DNA of 64,000 nucleotides from Lasioglossum baleicum. Lineage: Eukaryota; Arthropoda; Insecta; Hymenoptera; Halictidae. The stretch spans positions 434,001 through 498,000 of the forward strand of contig NC_134943.1 of assembly GCF_051020765.1 (NCBI RefSeq), in the 5' to 3' direction. Within the stretch, counting starts at the first letter, position 1. Every line of letters starts with the position of its first letter. The notes under the pieces are model-generated. The model had not been told where the DNA came from. It was given only the letters and a program-made list of their open reading frames with translations, and did no database searches. Of this stretch, positions 13,501 to 27,331 are shown in pieces. The position numbers and the translations under genes were made by a program.

Positions 13501-16238
13501 AATCTACGCTACAGTAAAACATCGATTATCCGAGCTAGTCTGCAGACGAGGATATAATTATGCAGAACTTTGTCGAGTTTAGACATTCTTTTATAGAACT
13601 TTTACCAACATAATCGTCACTCTTTTCCCATTCAAATCAGAACAGACACGATACAATTTGGTTTAGATTTATACTCGTTTAATCCACGATAATGTAGAAC
13701 GTCGATTATCCGAACTAGTCTGTAGATGAGGATAACATTATCCAGAACTTTGTTGTTTTTAGGGATTCGGTTATGGTACTTTTACAAACATAGTCGTCAC
13801 ACTTTTCCGGTTAAATCGAGTCCAAGCACGATACAGTTCAGTTTCGAATTACTCGAGTAGTCCACGATTTTGTAGAACCTCGATTATCCGAACTAGTCTG
13901 TAGACGAGGATATCGTTATGCAGAACTTTGTTGTTGTCAGGGATTCTTTTATGGAACTCTTACCAACATAATCGTCATTCTTTTCCGATTGAAATGAGCC
14001 CAAACACAATACAATTAGGTTTAGATTTATACTCGTCTAATCCACGATTTTGTAGAACCTCGATTATCCGAACTAGTCTGTAGATGAGGATAACATTATC
14101 CAGAACTTTGTTGTTTTTAGGGATTCTGTTATGGTACTTTTACAAACATAGTCGTCACACTTTTCCGGTTAAATCGAGTCCAAGCTCGATACAGTTCAGT
14201 TTCGAATTACTCGAGTAGTCCACGATTTTGTAGAACCTCGATTATCCGAACTAGTCTGTAGACGAGGATATCGTTATCCAGAACTTTGTTGTTTTTAGGG
14301 ATTCTGTTATGGTACTTTTACAAACATAGTCGTCACACTTTTCCGGTTAAATCGAGTCCAAGCTCGATACAGTTCAGTTTCGAATTACTCGAGTAGTCCA
14401 CGATTTTGTAGAACCTCGATTATCCGAACAAGTCTGTAGACGAGGATATCATTATCCAGAACTTTGTTGTTTTTAGGGATTCTGTTATGGTACTTTTACC
14501 AACATAATCGTCACTCTTTTCCGATTCAAATGAGAACAAACACGATACAATTCGGTTTAGATTTATACTCGTTTAATCCACGATAATGTAGAACGTCGAT
14601 TATCCGATCTAGTCTGTAAATGAGGATATCATTATCCAGAACTTTGTTATTTTTTAGGGATTCTGTTATGGTACATTTACCAACATAGTCGTCACACTTT
14701 TCCGGTTAAATCGAGTCCAAGCTCGATACAATTCGGTTTGGAATTACTCGATGTGTCCACGATTTTGTAGAAACTCGATTATCCGAACTAGTCTGTAGAC
14801 GAGGAAATCGTTATGCAGAACATTGTTGTTTTCTGGGATTCTTTTATGGGACTTTTGCCAACATAGTCGTCACACTTTTCCGGTTAGATCGAGTCCAAGC
14901 TCGATACAATTCGGTTTGGAATTACTCGAGTAGTCCACGATTTTGTAGAACCTCGATTATCCGAACTAGTCTGTAGACGGGGATATCGTTATGCAGAAAA
15001 TTGTTGTTTTCAGGGATTCTTTTATGGGACTTTTACCAACATAATCGTCATTCTTTTCCGATGCAAATGAGCTCAAACACGATACAAGTCGGTTTAGATT
15101 TATACTAGTTTAATCCACGATAATGTAGAACGTCGATTATCCGAACTAGTCTGTAGATGAGGATATCATTATCCAGAACTTTGTTGGTTTTAGAGATTCT
15201 GTTATGGTACATTTACCAACATAATCGTCATTCTTTTCCGATTCAAATGAGCTCAAACACGATACAATTCGGTTTAGATTTATACTCGATTAGTCCACGA
15301 TTTTGTAGAACCTCGATTATCCGAACTAGTCTGTAGACGAGGAAATCGTTATGCAGAACATTGTTGTTTTCAGGGATTCTTTTATGGGACTTTTACCAAC
15401 ATAATCGTCATTCTTTTCCGATTCAAATGAGCTCATACACGATACAATTCGGTTTAGATTTATACTCGTTTAATCCACGATAATGTAGAACGTCGATTAT
15501 CCGAACTAGTCTGTAGATGAGGATAACATTATCCAGAACTTTGTTGTTTTTAGGGATTCTGTTATGGTACTTTTACAAACATAGTCGTCACACTTTTCCG
15601 GTTAAATCGAGTCCAAGCACGATACAGTTCAGTTTCGAATTACTCGAGTAGTCCACGATTTTGTAGAACCTCGATTATCCGAACTAGTCTGTAGACGAGG
15701 ATATCGTTATGCAGAACTTTGTTGTTGTCAGGGATTCTTTTATGGAACTCTTACCAACATAATCGTCATTCTTTTCCGATTGAAATGAGCCCAAACACAA
15801 TACAATTAGGTTTAGATTTATACTCGTCTAATCCACGATTTTGTAGAACCTCGATTATCCGAACTAGTCTGTAGACGACGATATCATTATCCAGAACTTT
15901 GTTGTTTTTAGGGATTCTGTTATGGTACTTTTACCAACATAATCGTCACTCTTTTCCGATTCAAATGAGAACAAACACGATACAATTCGGTTTAGATTTA
16001 TACTCGTTTAATCCACGATAATGTAGAACGTCGATTATCCGATCTAGTCTGTAGATGAGGATATCATTATCCAGAACTTTGTTATTTTTTAGGGATTCTG
16101 TTATGGTACATTTACCAACATAGTCGTCAGACTTTTCCGGTTAAATCGAGTCCAAGCTCGATACAATTCGGTTTGGAATTACTCGAGTAGTCCACGATTT
16201 TGTAGAACCTCGATTATCCGAACTAGTCTGTAGACGAG
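10577..16238 (+). repeat. Higher-order block A2, copy 2
   Basis: Second copy of the 5.66-kb block at 1255-6916, matching monomer by monomer with the same private variants. It forms the right edge of domain A. Beyond about 16.24 kb the order of variants changes and the GGGCCC-marked modules of domain B begin. Confidence 0.93.
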
Positions 16239-17449
16239 GATATCGTTATGCAGAACTTTGTTGTTGTCAGGGATTCTTTTATGGAACTCTTACCAACATA
16301 ATCGTCATTCTTTTCCGATTGAAATGAGCCCAAACACAATACAATTCGGTTTAGATTTATACTCGTTTAATCCACGATAATGTAGAACGTCGATTATCCG
16401 AACTACTCCGTAGATAAGGATATCATTATCCAGAACTTTGTTGTTTTTAGGGATTCTGTTATGGTACATTTACCAACATAGTCGTCACACTGTTCCGGTT
16501 AAATCGAGTCCAAGCTCGATACAATTCGGTTTGGAATTACTCGAGTAGTCCACGATTTTGTAGAACCCCGATTATCCGAACTAGTCTGTAGACGAGGATA
16601 TCGTTATTCAGAAAATTGTTGTTTTTAGGGATTCTGTTATGGTACATTTACCAACATAGTCGTCACACTGTTCCGATTAAATCGAGTCCAAGCTCGATAC
16701 AATTCGGTTTAGAATTACTTGATGTGTCCACGATTTTGTAGAACCTCGATTATCCGAACTAGTCTGTAGATGAGGATATCATTATCCAGAACTTTGTTGT
16801 TTTTAGGGATTCTGTTATGGTACATTTACCAACATAGTCGTCACACTTTTCCGGTTAAATCGAGTCCAAGCTCGATACAGTTCAGTTTCGAATTACTCGA
16901 GTAGTCCACGATTTTGTAGAACCTCGATTATCCGAACTAGTCTGTAGACGAGGATATCGTTATGCAGAACTTTGTTGTTGTCAGGGATTCTTTTATGGAA
17001 CTCTTACCAACATAATCGTCATTCTTTTCCGATTGAAATGGGCCCAAACACAATACAATTAGGTTTAGATTTATACTCGTCTAATCCACGATTTTGTAGA
17101 ACCTCGATTATCCGAACTCGTCTGTAGATGAGGATATCATTATCCAGAACTTTGTTGTTTTTAGGGATTCTGTTATGGTACATTTACCAACATAGTCGTC
17201 ACACTTTTCCGGTTAAATCGAGTCCAAGCTCGATACAGTTCAGTTTCGAATTACTCGAGTAGTCCACGATTTTGTAGAACCTCGATTATCCGAACAAGTC
17301 TGTAGACGAGGATATCATTATCCAGAACTTTGTTGTTTTTAGGGATTCTGTTATGGTACTTTTACCAACATAGTCGTCACACTGTTCCGGTTAAATCGAG
17401 TCCAAGCTCGATACAATTCGGTTTAGAATTACTTGATGTGTCCACGATT

Positions 17450-18204
17450 TTGTAGAACCTCGATTATCCGAACTAGTCTGTAGACGAGGATATCATTATC
17501 CAGAATTTTGTTGTTTTTAGGAATTCTGTTATGGTACTTTTACCAACATAGTCGTCTTTCTTTTCCTGGTAAATCGAGTCCAAGCTCGATACAATTCGGT
17601 TTGGAATTACTCGAGTAGTCCACGATTTTGTAGAACCTCGATTATCCGAACTAGTCTGTAGACGAGGAAATCGTTATGCAGAACATTGTTGTTTTCTGGG
17701 ATTCGTTTATGGGACTTTTGCCAACATAATCGTCATTCTTTTCCGATTCAAATGAGCTCAAACACGATACAATTCGGTTTAGATTTATACTCGATTAGTC
17801 CACGATTTTGTAGAACCTCGATTATCCGAACTAGTCTGTAGACGAGGATATCGTTATTCAGAACATTGTTGTTTTCGGGGATTCTTTTATGGGACATTTA
17901 CCAACATAATCGTCATTCTTTTCCGATTCAAATGAGCTTAAACACGATACAATCAGGTTTAGATTTATACTCGTTTAATCCACGATAATGTAGAACGTCG
18001 ATTATCCGAACTAGTCTGTAGACGAGGATATCATTATCCAGAACTTTGTTGTTTTTAGGGATTCTGTTATGGTACATTTACCAACATAGTCGTCACACTT
18101 TTCCGGTTAAATCGAGTCCAAGCTCGATACAATTCGGTTTGGAATTACTCGATGTGTCCACGATTTTGTAGAACCTCGATTATCCGAACTAGTCTGTAGA
18201 CGAG
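17450..18204 (+). repeat. Higher-order block, copy 1 (partner about 31605-32359, offset 14155)
   Basis: About four monomers that recur immediately upstream of the 5S-like insertion. Shared marks are CAGAATTTTG, TTTTCCTGGTAAATC, TATTCAGAACATTG, TTTTCGGGGATTC and ACAATCAGG. The match ends at about 18204 (ATATCATTATCC here against AAATCGTTATGC at about 32360), just before the insertion. The copy at 17.5-18.2 kb therefore does not include the monomer that received the insertion. Confidence 0.8.
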
Positions 18205-18264
18205 GATATCATTATCCAGAACTTTGTTGTTTTTAGGGATTCTGTTATGGTACATTTACCAACA

Positions 18265-19360
18265 TAGTCGTCACACTTTTCCGGTTAAATCGAGTCCAAG
18301 CTCGATACAATTCGGTTTAGAATTACTTGATTAGTCCACGATTTTGTAGAACCTCGATTATCCGAACTAGTCTGCAGACGAGGATATAATTATGCAGAAC
18401 TTTGTCGAGTTTAGACATTCTTTTATAGAACTTTTACCAACATAATCGTCACTCTTTTCCCATTCAAATCAGAACAAACACGATACAATTCGGTTTAGAT
18501 TTATACTCGTTTAATCCACGATAATGTAGAACGTCGATTATCCGAACTAGTCTGTAGATGAGGATAACATTATCCAGAACTTTGTTGTTTTTAGGGATTC
18601 TGTTATGGTACTTTTACAAACATAGTCGTCACACTTTTCCGGTTAAATCGAGTCCAAGCTCGATACAATTCGGTTTAGAATTACTTGATGTGTCCACGAT
18701 TTTGTAGAACCTCGATTATCCGAACTAGTCTGTAGATGAGGATATCGTTATGCAGAACTTTGTTGTTGTCAGGGATTCTTTTATGGAACTCATTCCAACA
18801 TAATCGTCATTTTTTTCCGATTGAAATGAGCCCAAACACAATACAATTAGGTTTAGATTTATACTCGTCTAATCCACGATTTTGTAGAACCTCGATTATC
18901 CGAACTAGTCTGTAGACGAGGATATCGTTATGCAGAACATTGTTGTTTTCTGGGATTCTTTTATGGAACTCATTCCAACATAATCGTCATTCTTTTCCGA
19001 TTGAAATGAGCCCAAACACAATACAATTAGGTTTAGATTTATACTCGTCTAATCCACGATTTTGTAGAACCTCGATTATCCGAACTAGTCTGTAGACGAG
19101 GATATCGTTATGCAGAACATTGTTGTTTTCTGGGATTCTTTTATGGGACTTTTGCCAACATAATCGTCATTCTTTTCCGATTCAAATGATCTCAAACACG
19201 ATACAATTCGGTTTAGATTTATACTCGTCTAATCCACGATTTTGTAGAACCTCGATTATCCGAACTAGTCTGTAGACGAGGCTATCGTTATGCAGAACAT
19301 TGTTGTTTTCTGGGATTCTTTTATGGAACTCATTCCAACATAATCGTCATTCTTTTCCGA
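18265..19360 (+). repeat. Higher-order block, copy 1 (partner about 27583-28678, offset 9318)
   Basis: About six monomers starting around a CTGCAG-bearing type 3 unit (PstI site at 18372, matched at 27690). One difference I noted is ACTTTTACAAAC here against ACTTTTGCAAAC near 27930. The match stops at about 19361, where this copy enters GATTCAAATGAGAAC and the partner GATTGAAATGAGCCC. Related copies of the same module lie at about 27332 and 32821-33960. Confidence 0.8.
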
Positions 19361-21198
19361 TTCAAATGAGAACAAACACGATACAATTCGGTTTAGATTT
19401 ATACTCGTTTAATCCACGATAATGTAGAACGTCGATTATCCGATCTAGTCTGTAGATGAGGATATCATTATCCAGAACTTTGTTATTTTTTAGGGATTCT
19501 GTTATGGTACATTTACCAACCTAGTCGTCACACTTTTCCGGTTAAATCGAGTCCAAGCTCGATACAATTCGGTTTGGAATTACTCGATGTGTCCACGATT
19601 TTGTAGAACCTCGATTATCCGAACTAGTCTGTAGACGAGGAAATCGTTATGCAGAACATTGTTGTTTTCTGGGATTCTTTTATGGGACTTTTGCCAACAT
19701 AGTCGTCACACTTTTCCGGTTAGATCGAGTCCAAGCTCGATACAATTCGGTTTGGAATTACTCGAGTAGTCCACGATTTTGTAGAACCTCGATTATCCGA
19801 ACTAGTCTGTAGACGAGGAAATCGTTATGCAGAACATTGTTGTTTTCAGGGATTCTGTTATGGTACATTTACCAACATAGTCGTCACACTTTTCCGGTTA
19901 AATCGAGTCCAAGCTCGATACAATTCGGTTTGGAATTACTCGAGTAGTCCACGATTTTGTAGAACCTCGATTATCCGAACTAGTCTGTAGACGAGGATAT
20001 CGTTATGCAGAACATTGTTGTTGTCAGGGATTCTTTTATGGAACTCTTACCAACATAATCGTCATTCTTTTCCGATTGAAATGAGCCCAAACACAATACA
20101 ATTAGGTTTAGATTTATACTCGTTTAATCCACGATAATGTAGAACGTCGATTATCCGAACTAGTCTGTAGACGAGGATATCGTTATGCAGAACATTCTTG
20201 TTTTCTGGGATTCTTTTATGGGACTTTTTCCAACATAATCGTCATTCTCTTCCGATTCAAATGAGCTCAAACACGATACAATTCGGTTTAGATTTATACT
20301 CGTTTAATCCACGATTTTGTAGAACCCCGATTATCCGAACTAGTCTGTAGACGAGGATATCGTTATTCAGAAAATTGTTGTTTCCAGGGATTCTGTTATG
20401 GTACATTTACCAACATAGTCGTCACACTTTTCCGGTTAAATCGAGTCCAAGCTCGATACAATTCGGTTTGGAATTACTCGAGTAGTCCACGATTTTGTAG
20501 AACCTCGATTATCCGAACTAGTCTGTAGACGTGGATATCGTTATGCAGAACTTTGTTGTTGTCAGGGATTCTTTTATGGAACTCTTACCAACATAATCGT
20601 CATTCTTTTCCGATTGAAATGAGCCCAAACACAATACAATTAGGTTTAGATTTATACTCGTCTAATCCACGATTTTGTAGAACCTCGATTATCCGAACCA
20701 GTCTGTAGACGAGGATATCGTTATGCAGAACTTTGTTGTTGTCAGGGATTCTTTTATGGAACTCTTACCAACATAATCGTCATTCTTTCCCGATTGAAAT
20801 GAGCCCAAACACAATACAATTAGGTTTGGATTTATACTCGTCTAAACCACGATTTTATAGAACCTCGATTATCCGAACTAGTCTGTAGATGAGGATAACA
20901 TTATCCAGAACTTTGTTGTTTTTAGGGATTCTGTTATGGTACTTTTACAAACATAGTCGTCACACTTTTCCGGTTAAATCGAGTCGAAGCTCGATACAGT
21001 TCAGTTTCGAATTACTCGAGTAGTCCACGATTTTGTAGAACCTCGATTATCCGAACAAGTCTGTAGACGAGGATATCATTATCCAGAACTTTGTTGTTTT
21101 TAGGGATTCTGTTATGGTACTTTTACCAACATAATCGTCACTCTTTTCCGATTCAAATGAGAACAAACACGATACAATTCGGTTTAGATTTATACTCG
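19351..21198 (+). repeat. Higher-order block B1, copy 1 (partner 21860-23707, offset 2509)
   Basis: About ten monomers repeated with a 14-monomer offset. Both copies share the unusual ACATTCTTGTTTTC, ATTCTCTTCCG, GTTTCCAGGG, GACGTGGATATC, TTCTTTCCCG and GAGTCGAAGCTC variants in the same order. A private difference is CCAACCTAG near 19518 against CCAACATAG in the partner. The right edge diverges at CTCGTCTAATCC versus CTCGTTTAATCC. Confidence 0.88.
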
Positions 21199-21859
21199 TC
21201 TAATCCACGATTTTGTAGAACCTCGATTATCCGAACTAGTCTGTAGACGAGGCTATCGTTATGCAGAACATTGTTGTTTTCTGGGATTCTTTTATGGAAC
21301 TCATTCCAACATAATCGTCATTCTTTTCCGATTGAAATGAGCCCAAACACAATACAATTAGGTTTAGATTTATACTCGTCTAATCCACGATTTTGTAGAA
21401 CCTCGATTATCCGAACTAGTCTGTAGACGAGGATATCGTTATGCAGAACTTTGTTGTTGTCAGGGATTCTTTTATGGAACTCTTACCAACATAATCGTCA
21501 TTCTTTTCCGATTGAAATGAGCCCAAACACAATACAATTAGGTTTAGATTTATACTCGTCTAATCCACGATTTTGTAGAACCTCGATTATCCGAACTAGT
21601 CTGTAGATGAGGATAACATTATCCAGAACTTTGTTGTTTTTAGGGATTCTGTTATGGTACTTTTACAAACATAGTCGTCACACTTTTCCGGTTAAATCGA
21701 GTCCAAGCACGATACAGTTCAGTTTCGAATTACTCGAGTAGTCCACGATTTTGTAGAACCTCGATTATCCGAACAAGTCTGTAGACGAGGATATCATTAT
21801 CCAGAACTTTGTTGTTTTTAGGGATTCTGTTATGGTACTTTTACCAACATAATCGTCAC

Positions 21860-23707
21860 TCTTTTCCGATTCAAATGAGAACAAACACGATACAATTCGG
21901 TTTAGATTTATACTCGTTTAATCCACGATAATGTAGAACGTCGATTATCCGATCTAGTCTGTAGATGAGGATATCATTATCCAGAACTTTGTTATTTTTT
22001 AGGGATTCTGTTATGGTACATTTACCAACATAGTCGTCACACTTTTCCGGTTAAATCGAGTCCAAGCTCGATACAATTCGGTTTGGAATTACTCGATGTG
22101 TCCACGATTTTGTAGAACCTCGATTATCCGAACTAGTCTGTAGACGAGGAAATCGTTATGCAGAACATTGTTGTTTTCTGGGATTCTTTTATGGGACTTT
22201 TGCCAACATAGTCGTCACACTTTTCCGGTTAGATCGAGTCCAAGCTCGATACAATTCGGTTTGGAATTACTCGAGTAGTCCACGATTTTGTAGAACCTCG
22301 ATTATCCGAACTAGTCTGTAGACGAGGAAATCGTTATGCAGAACATTGTTGTTTTCAGGGATTCTGTTATGGTACATTTACCAACATAGTCGTCACACTT
22401 TTCCGGTTAAATCGAGTCCAAGCTCGATACAATTCGGTTTGGAATTACTCGAGTAGTCCACGATTTTGTAGAACCTCGATTATCCGAACTAGTCTGTAGA
22501 CGAGGATATCGTTATGCAGAACATTGTTGTTGTCAGGGATTCTTTTATGGAACTCTTACCAACATAATCGTCATTCTTTTCCGATTGAAATGAGCCCAAA
22601 CACAATACAATTAGGTTTAGATTTATACTCGTTTAATCCACGATAATGTAGAACGTCGATTATCCGAACTAGTCTGTAGACGAGGATATCGTTATGCAGA
22701 ACATTCTTGTTTTCTGGGATTCTTTTATGGGACTTTTTCCAACATAATCGTCATTCTCTTCCGATTCAAATGAGCTCAAACACGATACAATTCGGTTTAG
22801 ATTTATACTCGTTTAATCCACGATTTTGTAGAACCCCGATTATCCGAACTAGTCTGTAGACGAGGATATCGTTATTCAGAAAATTGTTGTTTCCAGGGAT
22901 TCTGTTATGGTACATTTACCAACATAGTCGTCACACTTTTCCGGTTAAATCGAGTCCAAGCTCGATACAATTCGGTTTGGAATTACTCGAGTAGTCCACG
23001 ATTTTGTAGAACCTCGATTATCCGAACTAGTCTGTAGACGTGGATATCGTTATGCAGAACTTTGTTGTTGTCAGGGATTCTTTTATGGAACTCTTACCAA
23101 CATAATCGTCATTCTTTTCCGATTGAAATGAGCCCAAACACAATACAATTAGGTTTAGATTTATACTCGTCTAATCCACGATTTTGTAGAACCTCGATTA
23201 TCCGAACCAGTCTGTAGACGAGGATATCGTTATGCAGAACTTTGTTGTTGTCAGGGATTCTTTTATGGAACTCTTACCAACATAATCGTCATTCTTTCCC
23301 GATTGAAATGAGCCCAAACACAATACAATTAGGTTTGGATTTATACTCGTCTAAACCACGATTTTATAGAACCTCGATTATCCGAACTAGTCTGTAGATG
23401 AGGATAACATTATCCAGAACTTTGTTGTTTTTAGGGATTCTGTTATGGTACTTTTACAAACATAGTCGTCACACTTTTCCGGTTAAATCGAGTCGAAGCT
23501 CGATACAGTTCAGTTTCGAATTACTCGAGTAGTCCACGATTTTGTAGAACCTCGATTATCCGAACAAGTCTGTAGACGAGGATATCATTATCCAGAACTT
23601 TGTTGTTTTTAGGGATTCTGTTATGGTACTTTTACCAACATAATCGTCACTCTTTTCCGATTCAAATGAGAACAAACACGATACAATTCGGTTTAGATTT
23701 ATACTCG
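21860..23707 (+). repeat. Higher-order block B1, copy 2
   Basis: Near-identical partner of 19351-21198. A third, more diverged version of the same variant order is found near 35.0-36.6 kb and again near 45.2-46.2 kb, so this is an ancestral module of domain B rather than a purely local duplication. Confidence 0.88.
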
Positions 23708-26099
23708 TTTAATCCACGATAATGTAGAACGTCGATTATCCGAACTAGTCTGTAGACGAGGATATCATTATCCAGAACTTTGTTGTTTTTAGGGATTCTG
23801 TTATGGTACATTTACCAACATAGTCGTCACACTGTTCCGATTAAATCGAGTCCAAGCTCGATACAATTCGGTTTAGAATTACTTGATGTGTCCACGATTT
23901 TGTAGAACCTCGATTATCCGAACTAGTCTGTAGATGAGGATATCATTATCCAGAACTTTGTTGTTTTTAGGGATTCTGTTATGGTACATTTACCAACATA
24001 GTCGTCACACTTTTCCGGTTAAATCGAGTCCAAGCTCGATACAGTTCAGTTTCGAATTACTCGAGTAGTCCACGATCTTGTAGAACCTCGATTATCCGAA
24101 CTAGTCTGTAGACGAGGATATCGTTATGCAGAACTTTGTTGTTGTCAGGGATTCTTTTATAGAACTCTTACCAACATAATCGTCATTCTTTTCCGATTGA
24201 AATGGGCTCAAACACAATACAATTAGGTTTAGATTTATACTCGTCTAATCCACGATTTTGTAGAACCTCGATTATCCGAACAAGTCTGTAGACGAGGATA
24301 TCATTATCCAGAACTTTGTTGTTTTTAGGGATTCTGTTATGGTACATTTACCAACATAATCGTCACTCTTTTCCGATTCAAATGAGAACAAACACGATAC
24401 AATTCGGTTTAGATTTATACTCGTTTAATCCACGATAATGTAGAACGTCGATTATCCGATCTAGTCTGTAGATGAGGATATCATTATCCAGTACTTTGTC
24501 ATTTTTAGGGATTCTGTAATGGTACATTTACCAACATAGTCGTCACACTTTTCCGGTTAAATCGAGTCCAAGCTCGATACAATTCGGTTTGGAGTTACTC
24601 GAGTAGTCCACGATTTTGTAGAACCTCGATTATGCGAACTAGTCTGTAGATGAGGATATCGTTATGCAGAACTTTGTTGTTGTCAGGGATTCTTTTATGG
24701 AACTCATTCCAACATAATCGTCATTCTTATCCGATTGAAATGAGCCCAAACACAATACAATTAGGTTTAGATTTATACTCGTCTAATCCACGATTTTGTA
24801 GAACCTCGATTATCCGAACTAGTCTGTAGACGAGGATATCGTTATGCAGAACATTGTTGTTTTCTGGGATTCTTTTATGGGACTTTTGCCAACATAATCG
24901 TCATTCTTTTCCGATTCAGATGAGCTCAAACACGATACAATTCGGTTTAGATTTATACTGGTTTAATCTACGATACAGTAAAACATCGATTATCCGAACT
25001 AGTCTGTAGGTGAGGATATAATTATGCAGAACTTTGTTGAGTTTAGACATTCTTTTATTGAACTTTTACCAACATAATCGTCACTCTTTTCCGATTGAAA
25101 TGAGCCCAAACACGATACAATTAGGTTTAGATTTATACTCGTCTAATCCACAATTTTGTAGAACCTCGATTATCCGAACTAGTCTGTAGATGAGGATATC
25201 ATTATCCAGAACTTTGTTGTTTTTAGGAATTCTGTTATGGTACTTTTACAAACATAGTCGTCACACTTTTCCGGTTAAATCGAGTCCAAGCTCGATACAA
25301 TTCGGTTTGGAATTACTCGAGTAGTCCACGATTTTGTAGAACCTCGATTATCCGAACTAGTCTGTAGACGGGGATATCGTTATGCAGAAAATTGTTGTTT
25401 TCAGGGATTCTTTTATGGGACTTTTACCAACATAATCGTCATTCTTTTCCGATGCAAATGAGCTCAAACACGATATAAGTCGGTTTAGATTTATACTCGT
25501 TTAATCCACGATAATGTAGAACGTCGATTATCCGAACTAGTCTGTAGATGAGGATATCATTATCCAGAACTTTGTTGTTTTTAGGGATTCTGTTATGGTA
25601 CTTTTACAAACATAGTCGTCACACTTTTCCGGTTAAATCGAGTCCAAGCACGATACAGTTCAGTTTCGAATTACTCGAGTAGTCCACGATTTTGTAGAAC
25701 CTCGATTATCCGAACTAGTCTGTAGACGAGGATATCGTTATGCAGAACTTTGTTGTTGTCAGGGATTCTTTTATGGAACTCTTACCAACATAATCGTCAT
25801 TCTTTTCCGATTGAAATGAGCCCAAACACAATACAATTAGGTTTAGATTTATACTCGTCTAATCCACGATTTTGTAGAACCTCGATTATCCGAACTAGTC
25901 TGTAGACGACGATATCATTATCCAGAACTTTGTTGTTTTTAGGGATTCTGTTATGGTACTTTTACCAACATAATCGTCATTCTTTTCCGATTGAAATGAG
26001 CCCAAACACAATACAATTCGGTTTAGATTTATACTCGTCTAATCCACGATTTTGTAGAACCTCGATTATCCGAACCAGTCTGTAGACGAGGATATCGTT

Positions 26100-27331
26100 A
26101 TCCAGAACTTTGTTGTTTTTAGGGATTCTGTTATGGTACATTTACCAACATAGTCGTCACACTGTTCCGGTTAAATCGAGTCCAAGCTCGATACAATTCG
26201 GTTTGGAATTACTCGAGTAGTCCACGATTTTGTAGAACCCCGATTATCCGAACTAGTCTGTAGACGAGGATATCGTTATTCAGAAAATTGTTGTTTTTAG
26301 GGATTCTGTTATGGTACATTTACCAACATAGTCGTCACACTGTTCCGATTAAATCGAGTCCAAGCTCGATACAATTCGGTTTAGAATTACTTGATGTGTC
26401 CACGATTTTGTAGAACCTCGATTATCCGAACTAGTCTGTAGATGAGGATATCATTATCCAGAACTTTGTTGTTTTTAGGGATTCTGTTATGGTACATTTA
26501 CCAACATAGTCGTCACACTTTTCCGGTTAAATCGAGTCCAAGCTCGATACAGTTCAGTTTCGAATTACTCGAGTAGTCCACGATTTTGTAGAACCTCGAT
26601 TATCCGAACTAGTCTGTAGACGAGGATATCGTTATGCAGAACTTTGTTGTTGTCAGGGATTCTTTTATGGAACTCCTACCAACATAATCGTCATTCTTTT
26701 CCGATTGAAATGGGCCCAAACACAATACAATTAGGTTTAGATTTATACTCGTCTAATCCACGATTTTGTAGAACCTCGATTATCCGAACTAGTCTGTAGA
26801 TTAGGATATCGTTATGCAGAACTTTGTTGTTGTCAGGGATTCCTTTATGGAACTCATTCCAACATAATCGTCATTCTTTTCCGATTGAAATGAGCCCAAA
26901 CACAACACAATTTGGTTTAGATTTATACTCGTCTAATCCACGATTTTGTAGAACCTCGATTATCCGAACTAGTCTGTAGACGAGGATATCATTATCCAGA
27001 ATTTTGTTGTTTTTAGGAATTCTGTTATGGTACTTTTACCAACATAGTCGTCTTTCTTTTCCTGGTAAATCGAGTCCAAGCTCGATACAATTCGGTTTGG
27101 AATTACTCGAGTAGTCCACGATTTTGTAGAACCTCGATTATCCGAACTAGTCTGTAGACGAGGAAATCGTTATGCAGAACATTGTTGTTTTCTGGGATTC
27201 GTTTATGGGACTTTTGCCAACATAATCGTCATTCTTTTCCGATTCAAATGAGCTCAAACACGATACAATTCGGTTTAGATTTATACTCGATTAGTCCACG
27301 ATTTTGTAGAACCTCGATTATCCGAACTAGT
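26100..27331 (+). repeat. Higher-order block B2, copy 1 (partner 30759-31990, offset 4659)
   Basis: About seven monomers repeated with a 26-monomer offset. Shared marks are TATTCAGAAAATTG, the GGGCCC variant (26712 and 31371), GTAGATTAGGATATC, GGGATTCCTTTATGG and ACAACACAATTTGG. The match breaks at about 27332, where this copy has CTGCAGACG and the other CTGTAGACG. Confidence 0.87.
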
